DNA of 5,226 bases from the NCBI GenBank assembly GCA_020053565.1, contig JAGVMY010000167.1, forward strand, positions 1 through 5,226. Direction: 5' to 3'. Shown in pieces: positions 1-5,217 of the stretch (position 1 is its first letter; each line of letters starts with the position of its first letter). The stretch is from Thermodesulfovibrionales bacterium (GTDB lineage: Bacteria; Nitrospirota; Thermodesulfovibrionia; Thermodesulfovibrionales; SM23-35). A program made the position numbers and the translations under genes. The notes beneath the pieces were generated by a model that saw only the letters and a program-made list of their open reading frames with translations, made no database searches and was not told where the DNA came from.

Positions 1-78
1 ATAATCACCGGTTTGTTGCTGCTGGTTTTCTGTATCTTGCTGCTCTATGTTATTTATACTACGCCGTTAAAATTATAA
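1..78 (+). CDS. C-terminal end of an unidentified membrane protein (partial)
   Basis: Frame 1 is open from the first base to a TAA at 76-78. It encodes 25 residues, almost all hydrophobic (a Leu/Val/Ile/Phe/Tyr-rich stretch) ending in a short polar tail, TTPLKL. This looks like a last transmembrane helix followed by a short exposed C-terminus. The rest of the gene lies outside the window, so no family can be named. It converges on the Uma2 gene, with 62 bp between the stop codons. A short open stretch in AT-rich DNA can occur by chance; the run of hydrophobic residues ending cleanly is the only support. Confidence 0.45.
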   Translation: MITGLLLLVFCILLLYVIYTTPLKL

Positions 79-140
79 TCTTGAGTAATCGCTAAGTTCT
101 TTGTTTTTCTTTGTAGCTATAAATGTAGCTGCATAGTAGC

Positions 141-680
141 CTAACTTATTATCTCTCTTGGCTTTATCCTTAATCCACTAATTACCTCAAACTCCTCATC
201 AAACCCGTATAGCAGAACCTCCCTTTTGCCTTTCTGATAAATGTTTACGGTCTCGGTCTGGGGGTCCACAAGGATTACCCTTTCTGTTCCGATTGAAAGA
301 TAGTCCTTTACTTTATCCGTAACCTCCCATGATGTATTGCTTTCTGAAATTATCTCTATTATCAAATCGGGTGGGATTTCGAGGATTCCCACTGGTTCTT
401 CAGGCGAGGTCTCTTTGCTGATGTAAACCACCTCAGCCGCTCGAAGCCTTAACGGCTTCTGGGTTATGACAATGCCTATTTCGCCAACACCAATATAGCC
501 GTTGTCTCCTAAATGCTTCCGCAGCAGCTCATAAAAAATTCCCTCAAGCTTTCCATGTCTGAATCCAGTTGGTGGCATGTCTTTACGCTCCCCGTCTATG
601 ATTTCATAATTTCCCTCAGGCAGGAAACCTATGTCTTCGTATGTGAAAGTCCTCTTTTCTACTGAAGCAGTCTTAGACAT
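141..680 (-). CDS. Uma2 family endonuclease-like protein (DUF820, PD-(D/E)XK fold)
   Basis: This 179-residue protein has the Uma2/DUF820 pattern. It has an N-terminal YEIIDGERKDMPP segment (about 25-37), then RHGKLEGIFYELL (41-53), PPDLIIEIISESN (103-115), DKVKDYLSIG (122-131) and VILVDPQTETVNIY (135-148). Family knowledge places the nuclease site at an Asp in a 'PD' motif, the Glu of the 'vEVlSp' motif and a following Lys. Here these map to E83 (in AAEVVYIS, Glu in place of Asp), E109 and K123. Substrate and role are unknown; the family is common in cyanobacteria and other environmental bacteria and is often called a putative restriction-type endonuclease. I chose the ATG at 678-680 because a GTG 12 bases upstream (690-692) overlaps the AAGGGAG ribosome site at 692-698. 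It has its own promoter and shows no functional link to the pilin-type genes beside it. Confidence 0.85.
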   Translation of the reverse strand: MSKTASVEKRTFTYEDIGFLPEGNYEIIDGERKDMPPTGFRHGKLEGIFYELLRKHLGDNGYIGVGEIGIVITQKPLRLRAAEVVYISKETSPEEPVGILEIPPDLIIEIISESNTSWEVTDKVKDYLSIGTERVILVDPQTETVNIYQKGKREVLLYGFDEEFEVISGLRIKPREIIS

Positions 681-691
681 TTCTTGATGCA

Positions 692-698
692 CTCCCTT
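692..698 (-). promoter_or_regulatory. Ribosome binding site deciding the Uma2 start
   Basis: The minus strand reads AAGGGAG here, 11 bases before the ATG at 678-680. The in-frame GTG at 690-692 overlaps the last base of this motif, so it cannot be its start codon. This favours the 179-residue product over a 183-residue one. Confidence 0.55.
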
Positions 699-706
699 TT
701 TTGTTT

Positions 707-735
707 ATAATAACAGAGTAATGTATCGTTGTCAA
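707..735 (-). promoter_or_regulatory. Sigma70-type promoter of the Uma2 gene
   Basis: On the minus strand, TTGACA (730-735) is followed after 17 bases by TATTAT (707-712). This is a perfect -35 box and a 5/6 -10 box at ideal spacing. Transcription would start near 700, leaving a leader of about 20 bases that just holds the ribosome site at 692-698. The first bases of the -35 box lie in the T-run of the terminator at 734-764. Confidence 0.6.
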
Positions 736-764
736 AAATAAAAAGGGGAGGCTATCGCCTTCCC
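734..764 (-). terminator. Rho-independent terminator after the pseudopilin genes
   Basis: On the minus strand an 8-bp stem (757-764 with 745-752, one G-T wobble) closes a four-base GATA loop. It is followed by a T-rich run, TTTTTATTTTT, at 734-744. It lies 84 bases after the stop of the 848-1459 pseudopilin and before the Uma2 promoter, so it should end the leftward pseudopilin transcript. On the plus strand the hairpin has no T-run after it. Confidence 0.8.
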
Positions 765-847
765 CCCTCAGAAACTGATTTTATCCTTGAGCCCTGATTT
801 TAATATCAGATGTCAATTGTCAAGACACTAACTCTACTTTCTAATTT

Positions 848-1459
848 CTACTTTTTCTCAAAATAATACACTAAGGCCTTAGTAGTGTTCGGGGTCCAGG
901 TGCCGGAAACGGTAGCCCTTGGTATATACCATTTAGTGCCATCGAGAGTACCTGTACCAGTTGCTGCCCTTACTCTCCCAGCATCTCCTTTGGCTATCCC
1001 ATCTATAGAGGTATCGATTGACTCCATATAGGCAATCTCCGCAGAATTAAATACACTGGGAGTTGTATCCTTTGTTATAGCAATTATATTTTTTTTAGGT
1101 GTTCCCCCGTCATTACCAAGCCATAAATAAAAGGTATGTCCACCCAGGACAACAGTGTTTTCAGAAGGGGGGTCTTCGAATCTGCATCTTGTCATTAGAT
1201 CAGTCTTTGGGTCCTGATCAATTATTCCATCTCTGCCACTCCAATCAGCGGCGGCATCACCCGGGAATACCCCTCTTCTGTCCATACATCCCCATGTAAG
1301 GGCCTCCCATCTTTTCACCTCATTAGTAAGCATCTTATGCCTTGCACTCTCAATCAGATCCTGCCCTTTGAGCACTGCCCCAAGGATGATACCGATAATT
1401 ACCATCACGATTGCCAGCTCAATGAGGGTAAAACCCTTTTTGCTCCTTATGATTTTCAT
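848..1459 (-). CDS. Type II secretion / type IV pilus pseudopilin-like protein (copy 2 of a tandem pair)
   Basis: This 203-residue protein begins with a class III prepilin signal: leader MKIIRSKKG, with predicted PilD-type cleavage between G9 and F10, then FTLIELAIV with the conserved Glu at +5. The hydrophobic helix (about 10-31) would hold it in the inner membrane before assembly into a pseudopilus. The rest is a globular domain with C58 and C92, a FPGD motif at 65-68, an acidic segment DGIIDQD (77-83), and SIDGIAKGDAGRVR (151-164). The ATG at 1457-1459 is chosen because GAGGTG lies six bases upstream and the leader length is typical; an ATG ten codons further upstream would give an untypical leader. 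It is paralogous to the gene just upstream (75 bp between them) and probably shares its transcript. Whether it serves secretion, a pilus or another pseudopilus machine cannot be told from sequence. Confidence 0.85.
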   Translation of the reverse strand: MKIIRSKKGFTLIELAIVMVIIGIILGAVLKGQDLIESARHKMLTNEVKRWEALTWGCMDRRGVFPGDAAADWSGRDGIIDQDPKTDLMTRCRFEDPPSENTVVLGGHTFYLWLGNDGGTPKKNIIAITKDTTPSVFNSAEIAYMESIDTSIDGIAKGDAGRVRAATGTGTLDGTKWYIPRATVSGTWTPNTTKALVYYFEKK

Positions 1460-1519
1460 TATATACACCTCGATCAATTTATATGCCATAAAATTGCTTT
1501 TTGGTCATCTTTGTGACAA

Positions 1520-1551
1520 ATTATACTAATTAAATTAAGGCGTTCTGTCAA
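1520..1551 (-). promoter_or_regulatory. Possible internal promoter before the second pseudopilin
   Basis: The minus strand has TTGACA at 1546-1551, inside the last codons of the upstream pseudopilin, and TATAAT at 1520-1525. Both boxes are perfect but the spacer is 20 bases, longer than the usual 16-18. A TAGTAT at the ideal 17-base spacing matches only 4/6. It may be a weak promoter or a chance match in AT-rich DNA. Confidence 0.25.
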
Positions 1552-2182
1552 AGAAATATTCAATTGCAACAGGAGTATTATTGGCAATATTAGCAGGCCA
1601 TGCGGCTCCACCATCTGCTGTGTCATGCCTTCTTACACGGCCTGTTGTTCCATCCTCAATACCGTCAATCGAGACATCTATCATCTTAGCCATCCATGCA
1701 GGGATACCATATATGAATATGGCGTTATAGTTTACTCCACCCACAGAGAAAAATCCTATGTGGAAATAATCATTGTTGGTGTGCTTTGCAAGGAGCACGT
1801 TAGGCTGAGCATACGGCGCTATACGAGCAACCCTCATATCAGAAAATGCCCTGTTTACATCTGTCTCTATAGTTGCGGACGATGCACAATAATCAAAGGT
1901 TGGATCAATGTTATTACTCGGGGTCACACCGGTTGCGTCATTCGGGGCATCAAAGCGTATAAGACCATCCTGATTACAGTCACCGGGGAAATTTCTTTTT
2001 CTGTCGAAGTATGTCCACATCATTGTCTCAAGGCCCTTGAGGTCATTCTGTATCCTTTTCACCTTTGCGGTATCAATAATCTCCTGGCCCTTGAGCACTG
2101 CACCGAGGATAATCCCTATAATCACAAGGACTATCGCCAGTTCAACGAGTGTAAAGCCCTTTGTATACTTCAGTCTTTTTAT
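1535..2182 (-). CDS. Type II secretion / type IV pilus pseudopilin-like protein with an apparent ATA start (copy 1 of a tandem pair)
   Basis: The product is 215 residues if it starts at the ATA at 2180-2182: leader MKRLKYTKG, then FTLVELAIVLVIIGIILG with the conserved +5 Glu (E14). The frame is open back to a TAG at 2212-2214 and holds no ATG, GTG or TTG before the GTG at 2123-2125. That GTG lies inside the membrane helix and would remove the leader and cleavage site. The ATA has AAGGAAGGG ending six bases upstream and matches the sister gene's leader in length. After the helix come FPGD (65-68), DCNQDGLI (68-75, similar to a calcium-binding loop), C69 and C99, and SIDGIEDGTTGRVR (171-184). 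Against its neighbour, residues 10-68 align without gaps with 35 of 59 identical by my count. Alternatives to ATA initiation are a CTG at leader codon 4, a start-codon mutation or a sequence error. Confidence 0.82.
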   Translation of the reverse strand: MKRLKYTKGFTLVELAIVLVIIGIILGAVLKGQEIIDTAKVKRIQNDLKGLETMMWTYFDRKRNFPGDCNQDGLIRFDAPNDATGVTPSNNIDPTFDYCASSATIETDVNRAFSDMRVARIAPYAQPNVLLAKHTNNDYFHIGFFSVGGVNYNAIFIYGIPAWMAKMIDVSIDGIEDGTTGRVRRHDTADGGAAWPANIANNTPVAIEYFFDRTP

Positions 2183-2197
2183 ATTCTTCCCTTCCTT
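2180..2197 (-). promoter_or_regulatory. Ribosome binding site and ATA start codon of the first pseudopilin
   Basis: The minus strand reads AAGGAAGGG (2189-2197), then six bases, then ATA (2180-2182). This is the normal spacing for initiation and gives a nine-residue leader ending in Gly before Phe. The only other weak start, CTG at 2171-2173, is about 15 bases from the GAAGGG and would leave a six-residue leader. Confidence 0.55.
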
Positions 2198-2225
2198 ATT
2201 CTTATTATAAACCTATTGTTTATTT

Positions 2226-2253
2226 ATTATATTAAAATTGCTTGATTTGTCAA
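2226..2253 (-). promoter_or_regulatory. Fully consensus sigma70 promoter of the pseudopilin genes
   Basis: On the minus strand, TTGACA (2248-2253) and TATAAT (2226-2231) are both perfect and are separated by 16 bases. Transcription would start near 2219, about 37 bases before the ATA start. It lies in the divergent gap shared with the transglycosylase gene. No operator-like inverted repeat was recognised. Confidence 0.75.
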
Positions 2254-2270
2254 GACTTTTTTGATACACT
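2242..2270 (+). promoter_or_regulatory. Possible weak promoter of the transglycosylase gene
   Basis: TTGATT (2242-2247) and TACACT (2265-2270) are 17 bases apart; each matches the consensus at 4/6. A start point six to nine bases downstream would fall almost on the ATG at 2280, giving a leaderless or nearly leaderless message. No clear ribosome site precedes that ATG, which fits this reading. It overlaps the divergent pseudopilin promoter. The match is weak. Confidence 0.25.
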
Positions 2271-2279
2271 TTTCTTAAG

Positions 2280-2807
2280 ATGTGGGTAGTAAGATTGCTC
2301 ATTGCCTGTTTGTTACTCGTGCCGGTCATCTCCGGTGCATTTTGTTTTGATGAGGCTGGGAAGACATACGGGATAAGCTCGCAACTTCTTCAAAGTATCG
2401 CCAGAATAGAATCAAATCTTAACCCGAATGCCATAAACAAGAACTCAAATGGCTCTACTGACATAGGCATCATGCAGGTCAACTCATCATGGATTGCGAG
2501 TCTGGGGCTTGATTCAGGCAGGCTTGTTTCAGACCCATGTTATAATGTAATGACAGGCGCAAGAATATTGAAGTACTGCATTGATAAACATGGCTACACA
2601 TGGGAAGCAGTTGGGTGTTACAATGCAGTTAGCAGACACAAAAGGGTTGACTATTCATGGAAGGTATACAATAAGCTGAAGGCTGAAGGCATAGCAAAGA
2701 GTAAAGAGCAAAGAGCAAAGAGCAAAGAGCAAAGAGCAAACCCCGTACTCCCAACTCATAACTCATCACTTTTCTTCAGCGTTAGGGATAATGCTGCTAT
2801 TGAGTAG
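2280..2807 (+). CDS. Secreted lytic transglycosylase, SLT / IagB-PilT-type family
   Basis: This 175-residue protein should cleave peptidoglycan glycan strands in the periplasm. A signal peptide covers about residues 1-20 (MWVVRL, a Leu/Val core, then SGA). The SLT domain covers about 22-135: CFDEAGKTYGIS, ARIESNLNPNA with likely catalytic E44, GSTDIGIMQVNSSW (58-71), DPCYN (86-90) and GYTWEAVGCYNA (105-116). Cysteines 22, 87, 100 and 113 could form disulfides. The pattern closely follows small IagB/BfpH/VirB1-like enzymes, which open the cell wall for secretion systems and pili. The domain is complete by about residue 135; the last 40 residues cross a 7-bp tandem repeat and read like non-coding repeat DNA. 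The ATG at 2280 has no good ribosome site but no better start with a full signal peptide exists. Seven bases separate it from the TPR gene, so they are probably co-transcribed. Confidence 0.88.
   Translation: MWVVRLLIACLLLVPVISGAFCFDEAGKTYGISSQLLQSIARIESNLNPNAINKNSNGSTDIGIMQVNSSWIASLGLDSGRLVSDPCYNVMTGARILKYCIDKHGYTWEAVGCYNAVSRHKRVDYSWKVYNKLKAEGIAKSKEQRAKSKEQRANPVLPTHNSSLFFSVRDNAAIE
2693..2740 (+). repeat. Heptanucleotide tandem repeat (AGCAAAG) in the transglycosylase 3' end
   Basis: Six complete 7-bp units of AGCAAAG (the second reads AGTAAAG) are followed by a six-base partial unit. They encode the repeated peptide AKSKEQR at about residues 138-153. Two copies of a different heptamer, AACTCAT, follow at 2753-2766. 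Because seven is not a multiple of three, gain or loss of one unit changes the reading frame after the repeat. Confidence 0.9.
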
Positions 2808-2814
2808 ATAGACC

Positions 2815-3828
2815 ATGAGCCTTTTATCTGATCTCCTTTCAAAGATAAGACATCCCGAACCGAGGAGGGATGTTCCTCCAGGGCTCAGGAGTATGGTCTC
2901 TACCCTCAAAAAGAAAGAGTTTAACAGAAGGCGATTAGCCCTCTTTATGGCCTTTGCTGTTATGGCATTAGGCTCGGGCTTTGTTACAGTTTATCTGGTA
3001 GGTATATATCCTACGAAAGATACAAAGGATGTAAAACAGGTTGCAGAATATAAAAGACCGATTTCTGAACCACAAGCTATGAAGTCTGAACAGCCTTCTT
3101 TGCCATACAGGGCTGCCCATACTCCTGAAGAGACCAGCAGAGGACAGGTGATGGTTAACAGTCAGGAGAAAAAGGTGGAGATGGTCCGGACCCAAAAAGA
3201 AGGAGAGGAAAAAAAGATAAAGAAGAAAGTCAGGCCAGAGCCCCTGAAGATTCAAAAGACTTTTGAGGATACCAGCCAGCCTGTTCAGGACGTTGATAAT
3301 ATCTACGTCCTTCAGGGAAGGAAAACCCAACCAGAAACAGTAGAGGTAGCTAATATCGAAAAACCAAAGGTAGATTCTTCAGAAAAAGACCTCTATCTTT
3401 ACACGGCAGGGAATTATGAATCCAGGAAGGATTATCCCAATGCACTTGCCAGTTATAAAAAGGTTCTTGATATAGAGCCCAGGAATTACAGGGTTATGAA
3501 CAACATAGCGTCCATACTCCTTCAGATCAACTCTTCCGAGGAAGCAAAGACTTATTTACAGAAGGCCTTTGACATCAAAAATGACTATGTCCCTGGCCTT
3601 ATTAACATGGGGATAGCCCTTGCTAAACTTGAAGAAACCGAAAAGGCAGAGGGCTTTCTGTTGCGTGCACACACTCTCGAGCCAGATAATAGACGTACTA
3701 TTTTTAATATTGCAATCCTCTACGAAAAAAAAGGCAATTATGAGAAGGCCCGTGAATATTATTTAAGGCTCCAGCGGTTAGGAGATACGGAGGGTGGTGT
3801 CGGTCTTGAACGAACACGAGACAGGTAG
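2815..3828 (+). CDS. Inner-membrane TPR protein, MshN/GspB-like in architecture
   Basis: This 337-residue protein has a short cytoplasmic N-terminus rich in Pro and basic residues (about 1-40, including HPEPRRDVPPG). One membrane helix follows (about 41-64), then a Lys/Glu/Pro-rich, probably disordered linker (65-190). A C-terminal block of about four TPR repeats covers 192-325, with typical ends such as YKKVLDIEPRN and FLLRAHTLEPDN. An N-in, C-out topology would put the TPRs in the periplasm as a protein-binding scaffold. This order matches MshN of MSHA-type pilus loci and broadly GspB/ExeB-type partners of secretin assembly; that role is inferred from architecture and neighbours. It starts seven bases after the transglycosylase stop with only a weak ribosome site (TTGAG), suggesting translational coupling. 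It converges on the ATPase gene with 83 bp between stops. Confidence 0.8.
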   Translation: MSLLSDLLSKIRHPEPRRDVPPGLRSMVSTLKKKEFNRRRLALFMAFAVMALGSGFVTVYLVGIYPTKDTKDVKQVAEYKRPISEPQAMKSEQPSLPYRAAHTPEETSRGQVMVNSQEKKVEMVRTQKEGEEKKIKKKVRPEPLKIQKTFEDTSQPVQDVDNIYVLQGRKTQPETVEVANIEKPKVDSSEKDLYLYTAGNYESRKDYPNALASYKKVLDIEPRNYRVMNNIASILLQINSSEEAKTYLQKAFDIKNDYVPGLINMGIALAKLEETEKAEGFLLRAHTLEPDNRRTIFNIAILYEKKGNYEKAREYYLRLQRLGDTEGGVGLERTRDR

Positions 3829-3847
3829 ATTAGTGAGTTATAAAAAC

Positions 3848-3877
3848 GAGATTCTTCGGCTGACGCCTCAGAATGAC
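3848..3877. repeat. Imperfect palindromic intergenic repeat between convergent genes
   Basis: ATTCT (3851-3855) pairs with AGAAT (3870-3874) around an inner GGC/GCC stem with a TGAC loop, and the element is flanked by GAG and GAC. On the minus strand it reads GTCATTCTGAG then GAAGAATCTC at its two ends. I recall this pattern as a dispersed intergenic repeat in several environmental bacterial lineages. It sits in the 83-bp gap between the TPR gene and the ATPase gene. It lacks a strong T-run on either strand, so any terminator role is uncertain. Confidence 0.6.
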
Positions 3878-3911
3878 ATTTTGGGACAGCCTGGTGTCTT
3901 GAATGGAAAGG

Positions 3912-5177
3912 TTAGGGAACTGAAACAACCCTGTCTGCTATCCAGCCTTCCCTTCCATCCGGTACCTTTACCTTATACCATATCTTACCAGTGGCTTCTT
4001 TAAATTCATCTATTATCTCGAGGATGGCACCTTTCCGTGTCCATGCAACCCGTTCAGAATTGATTGAAGGCCCTGATCTTATATTGGCAGAGTCAGAAAT
4101 AACGATAGCAGTTTTTCTTTGTTTCTGTTTCTCTATAGTGCCCTTCTGTTCTGTTTCAGCAGGGCTGGGTCCCTCTGTAGCACCTTTTATTGCCTGAGTT
4201 GTATCTTTCGTATCCTGTGGCACCTGTACAGGGCTTTCGACCTTCGGTAGATTTGGGATACCTTTTTGTTCTACGAGATAGTAGTATCCTATTGCTCCTG
4301 TGATGATAAATAAGATAATCACTGGCAGGGCATAAATCAGCCTCGAGCGCCTTTTGATTTCTCCACCCATGACACCACCTTTAAGATGCCTTATGGCATA
4401 TCTGACATGCTTTCTGTTAACGATGTTGCTTCCTTCGAGGTATGCAGACATGATAGCCCTTGATGCGGCTATGTTAATGATTCGCGGTATTCCTGAGGAA
4501 AATTTACTGATGAGCCCTGATACTCCTTTACCCAGCTTTAAGAACCCCTTTCCTGCCTTTATTAATCTATAGTTCAGGTATTCGAGTGTTTCATTATGTG
4601 ACAACGGATTGAGCCTTGCTCTTACTGTAATCCTCTGGTTCAACTGTCTGAGTTTACTTCCCTTCAACCTTCCCTCGAGTTCAGGTTGAGCAATCAGGAC
4701 TATTTGTAAAAGTTTCTCTTTGTCAGTCTCAAGATTGGAGAGTAACCTTAACTCTTCGAGGGTCTCATCATGCAGGTTCTGTGCCTCATCAACAATTATG
4801 ATTACAGGCCTATCCATTTGAGATTTTTCTATAAGAAAGTCCCTGAAAGCCTTTAATATGTCATTCTTGTTCGTCTTAGTGAGTTTTACATTCAGGTCTT
4901 CCAGGACAGCCAAGAGGAATTCCTCAGGGGAGAGGCGAGGGGTCAGTATTAGAGCAATCTCTGCCTTATCCTTCCAGTTGTTTTTGAATACATTAAGAAG
5001 GGTTGTTTTCCCCGTCCCCGGCTCTCCAGTGACAAGGCAAAAACCTTCTCTCTGCTCAACAACATAGTTCATTGAAAGTAAAGCCTCATTATGGCTCATT
5101 GCAGGGAAGTAAAATACAGGGTCAGGTGTTAACCTGAAAGGGTCTTCTTTTAATCCATAGAACTCTAAGATATCCAT
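3912..5177 (-). CDS. ExeA/GspA/MshM-type AAA+ ATPase with transmembrane helix and C-terminal SH3b domain
   Basis: This 421-residue protein starts MDILEFYGLKEDPFRLTPDP, the typical ExeA-family opening. Walker A is GEPGTGKTT (51-59), Walker B VIIIVDEAQNL (125-135), a sensor-1-like LIAQPEL (161-167), QLNQRI (178-183) and a sensor-2-like GIPRIIN (229-235). A membrane helix covers about 280-301, then a Pro/Thr/Glu-rich linker. An SH3b domain follows (about 356-421: ANIRSGP, WYKVKVPDGREGWI). The ATPase should be cytoplasmic and SH3b periplasmic, where it may bind peptidoglycan. ExeA/GspA proteins work with GspB to pass or assemble secretins through the wall and usually carry a PG_binding_1 domain there; SH3b is a plausible substitute. 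The ATG at 5175-5177 is preferred over in-frame GTGs at 5181-5183 and 5187-5189, because those lie within the GC-rich repeat and MDILEFYGL matches the family start. Its promoter and any upstream operon partners lie outside the window. Confidence 0.87.
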   Translation of the reverse strand: MDILEFYGLKEDPFRLTPDPVFYFPAMSHNEALLSMNYVVEQREGFCLVTGEPGTGKTTLLNVFKNNWKDKAEIALILTPRLSPEEFLLAVLEDLNVKLTKTNKNDILKAFRDFLIEKSQMDRPVIIIVDEAQNLHDETLEELRLLSNLETDKEKLLQIVLIAQPELEGRLKGSKLRQLNQRITVRARLNPLSHNETLEYLNYRLIKAGKGFLKLGKGVSGLISKFSSGIPRIINIAASRAIMSAYLEGSNIVNRKHVRYAIRHLKGGVMGGEIKRRSRLIYALPVIILFIITGAIGYYYLVEQKGIPNLPKVESPVQVPQDTKDTTQAIKGATEGPSPAETEQKGTIEKQKQRKTAIVISDSANIRSGPSINSERVAWTRKGAILEIIDEFKEATGKIWYKVKVPDGREGWIADRVVSVP

Positions 5178-5180
5178 CTG

Positions 5181-5217
5181 CACCCCCACCCTAACCCTCC
5201 CCCATCGAGGGGGAGGG
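5181..5217. repeat. GC-rich palindromic repeat upstream of the ATPase gene
   Basis: A perfect 9-bp inverted repeat, CCCTCCCCC (5195-5203) and GGGGGAGGG (5209-5217), encloses an ATCGA loop. It is joined to CACCCCCACCCTAA at 5181-5194. This resembles the widespread REP-like elements built on CACCCTAACCCTC and a poly-C/poly-G hairpin. Its minus-strand G-rich end, GGGTGGGGGTG, runs to within four bases of the ATPase ATG and may act as the ribosome site. Further copies cannot be checked in this window. Confidence 0.7.

Noticed and set aside
797..823. Two direct TTGACA boxes (818-823 and 811-816, minus strand) followed by TAAAAT (797-802), suggesting a promoter for a short RNA ending at the 734-764 terminator
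   Set aside because: The best spacer is only 15 bases, there is no conserved RNA fold to support a product, and the region is better explained as the 3' untranslated end of the pseudopilin transcript.
2123..2125. GTG as the start of the first pseudopilin
   Set aside because: It is codon 20 of the aligned protein, inside the membrane helix, and would remove the leader, the cleavage site and the conserved Glu that its paralogue keeps.
1625..2245. A plus-strand open frame of about 206 codons opposite the first pseudopilin
   Set aside because: It is antisense to a clear pseudopilin, its translation is Cys/Ile/Tyr-rich with no recognisable domain, and it has no ribosome site.
2693..2766. A CRISPR-like array
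   Set aside because: The units are seven bases in direct contact with no spacers; this is a simple tandem repeat.
2968..3330. A minus-strand open frame of about 120 codons inside the TPR gene
   Set aside because: It lies opposite the linker of the TPR protein; its Phe/Leu-rich translation is what Lys/Glu-rich coding DNA gives when read in reverse.
3794..4003. A plus-strand open frame running across the end of the TPR gene and into the ATPase gene
   Set aside because: It overlaps two well-supported genes and a palindromic repeat, and its translation shows no family features.
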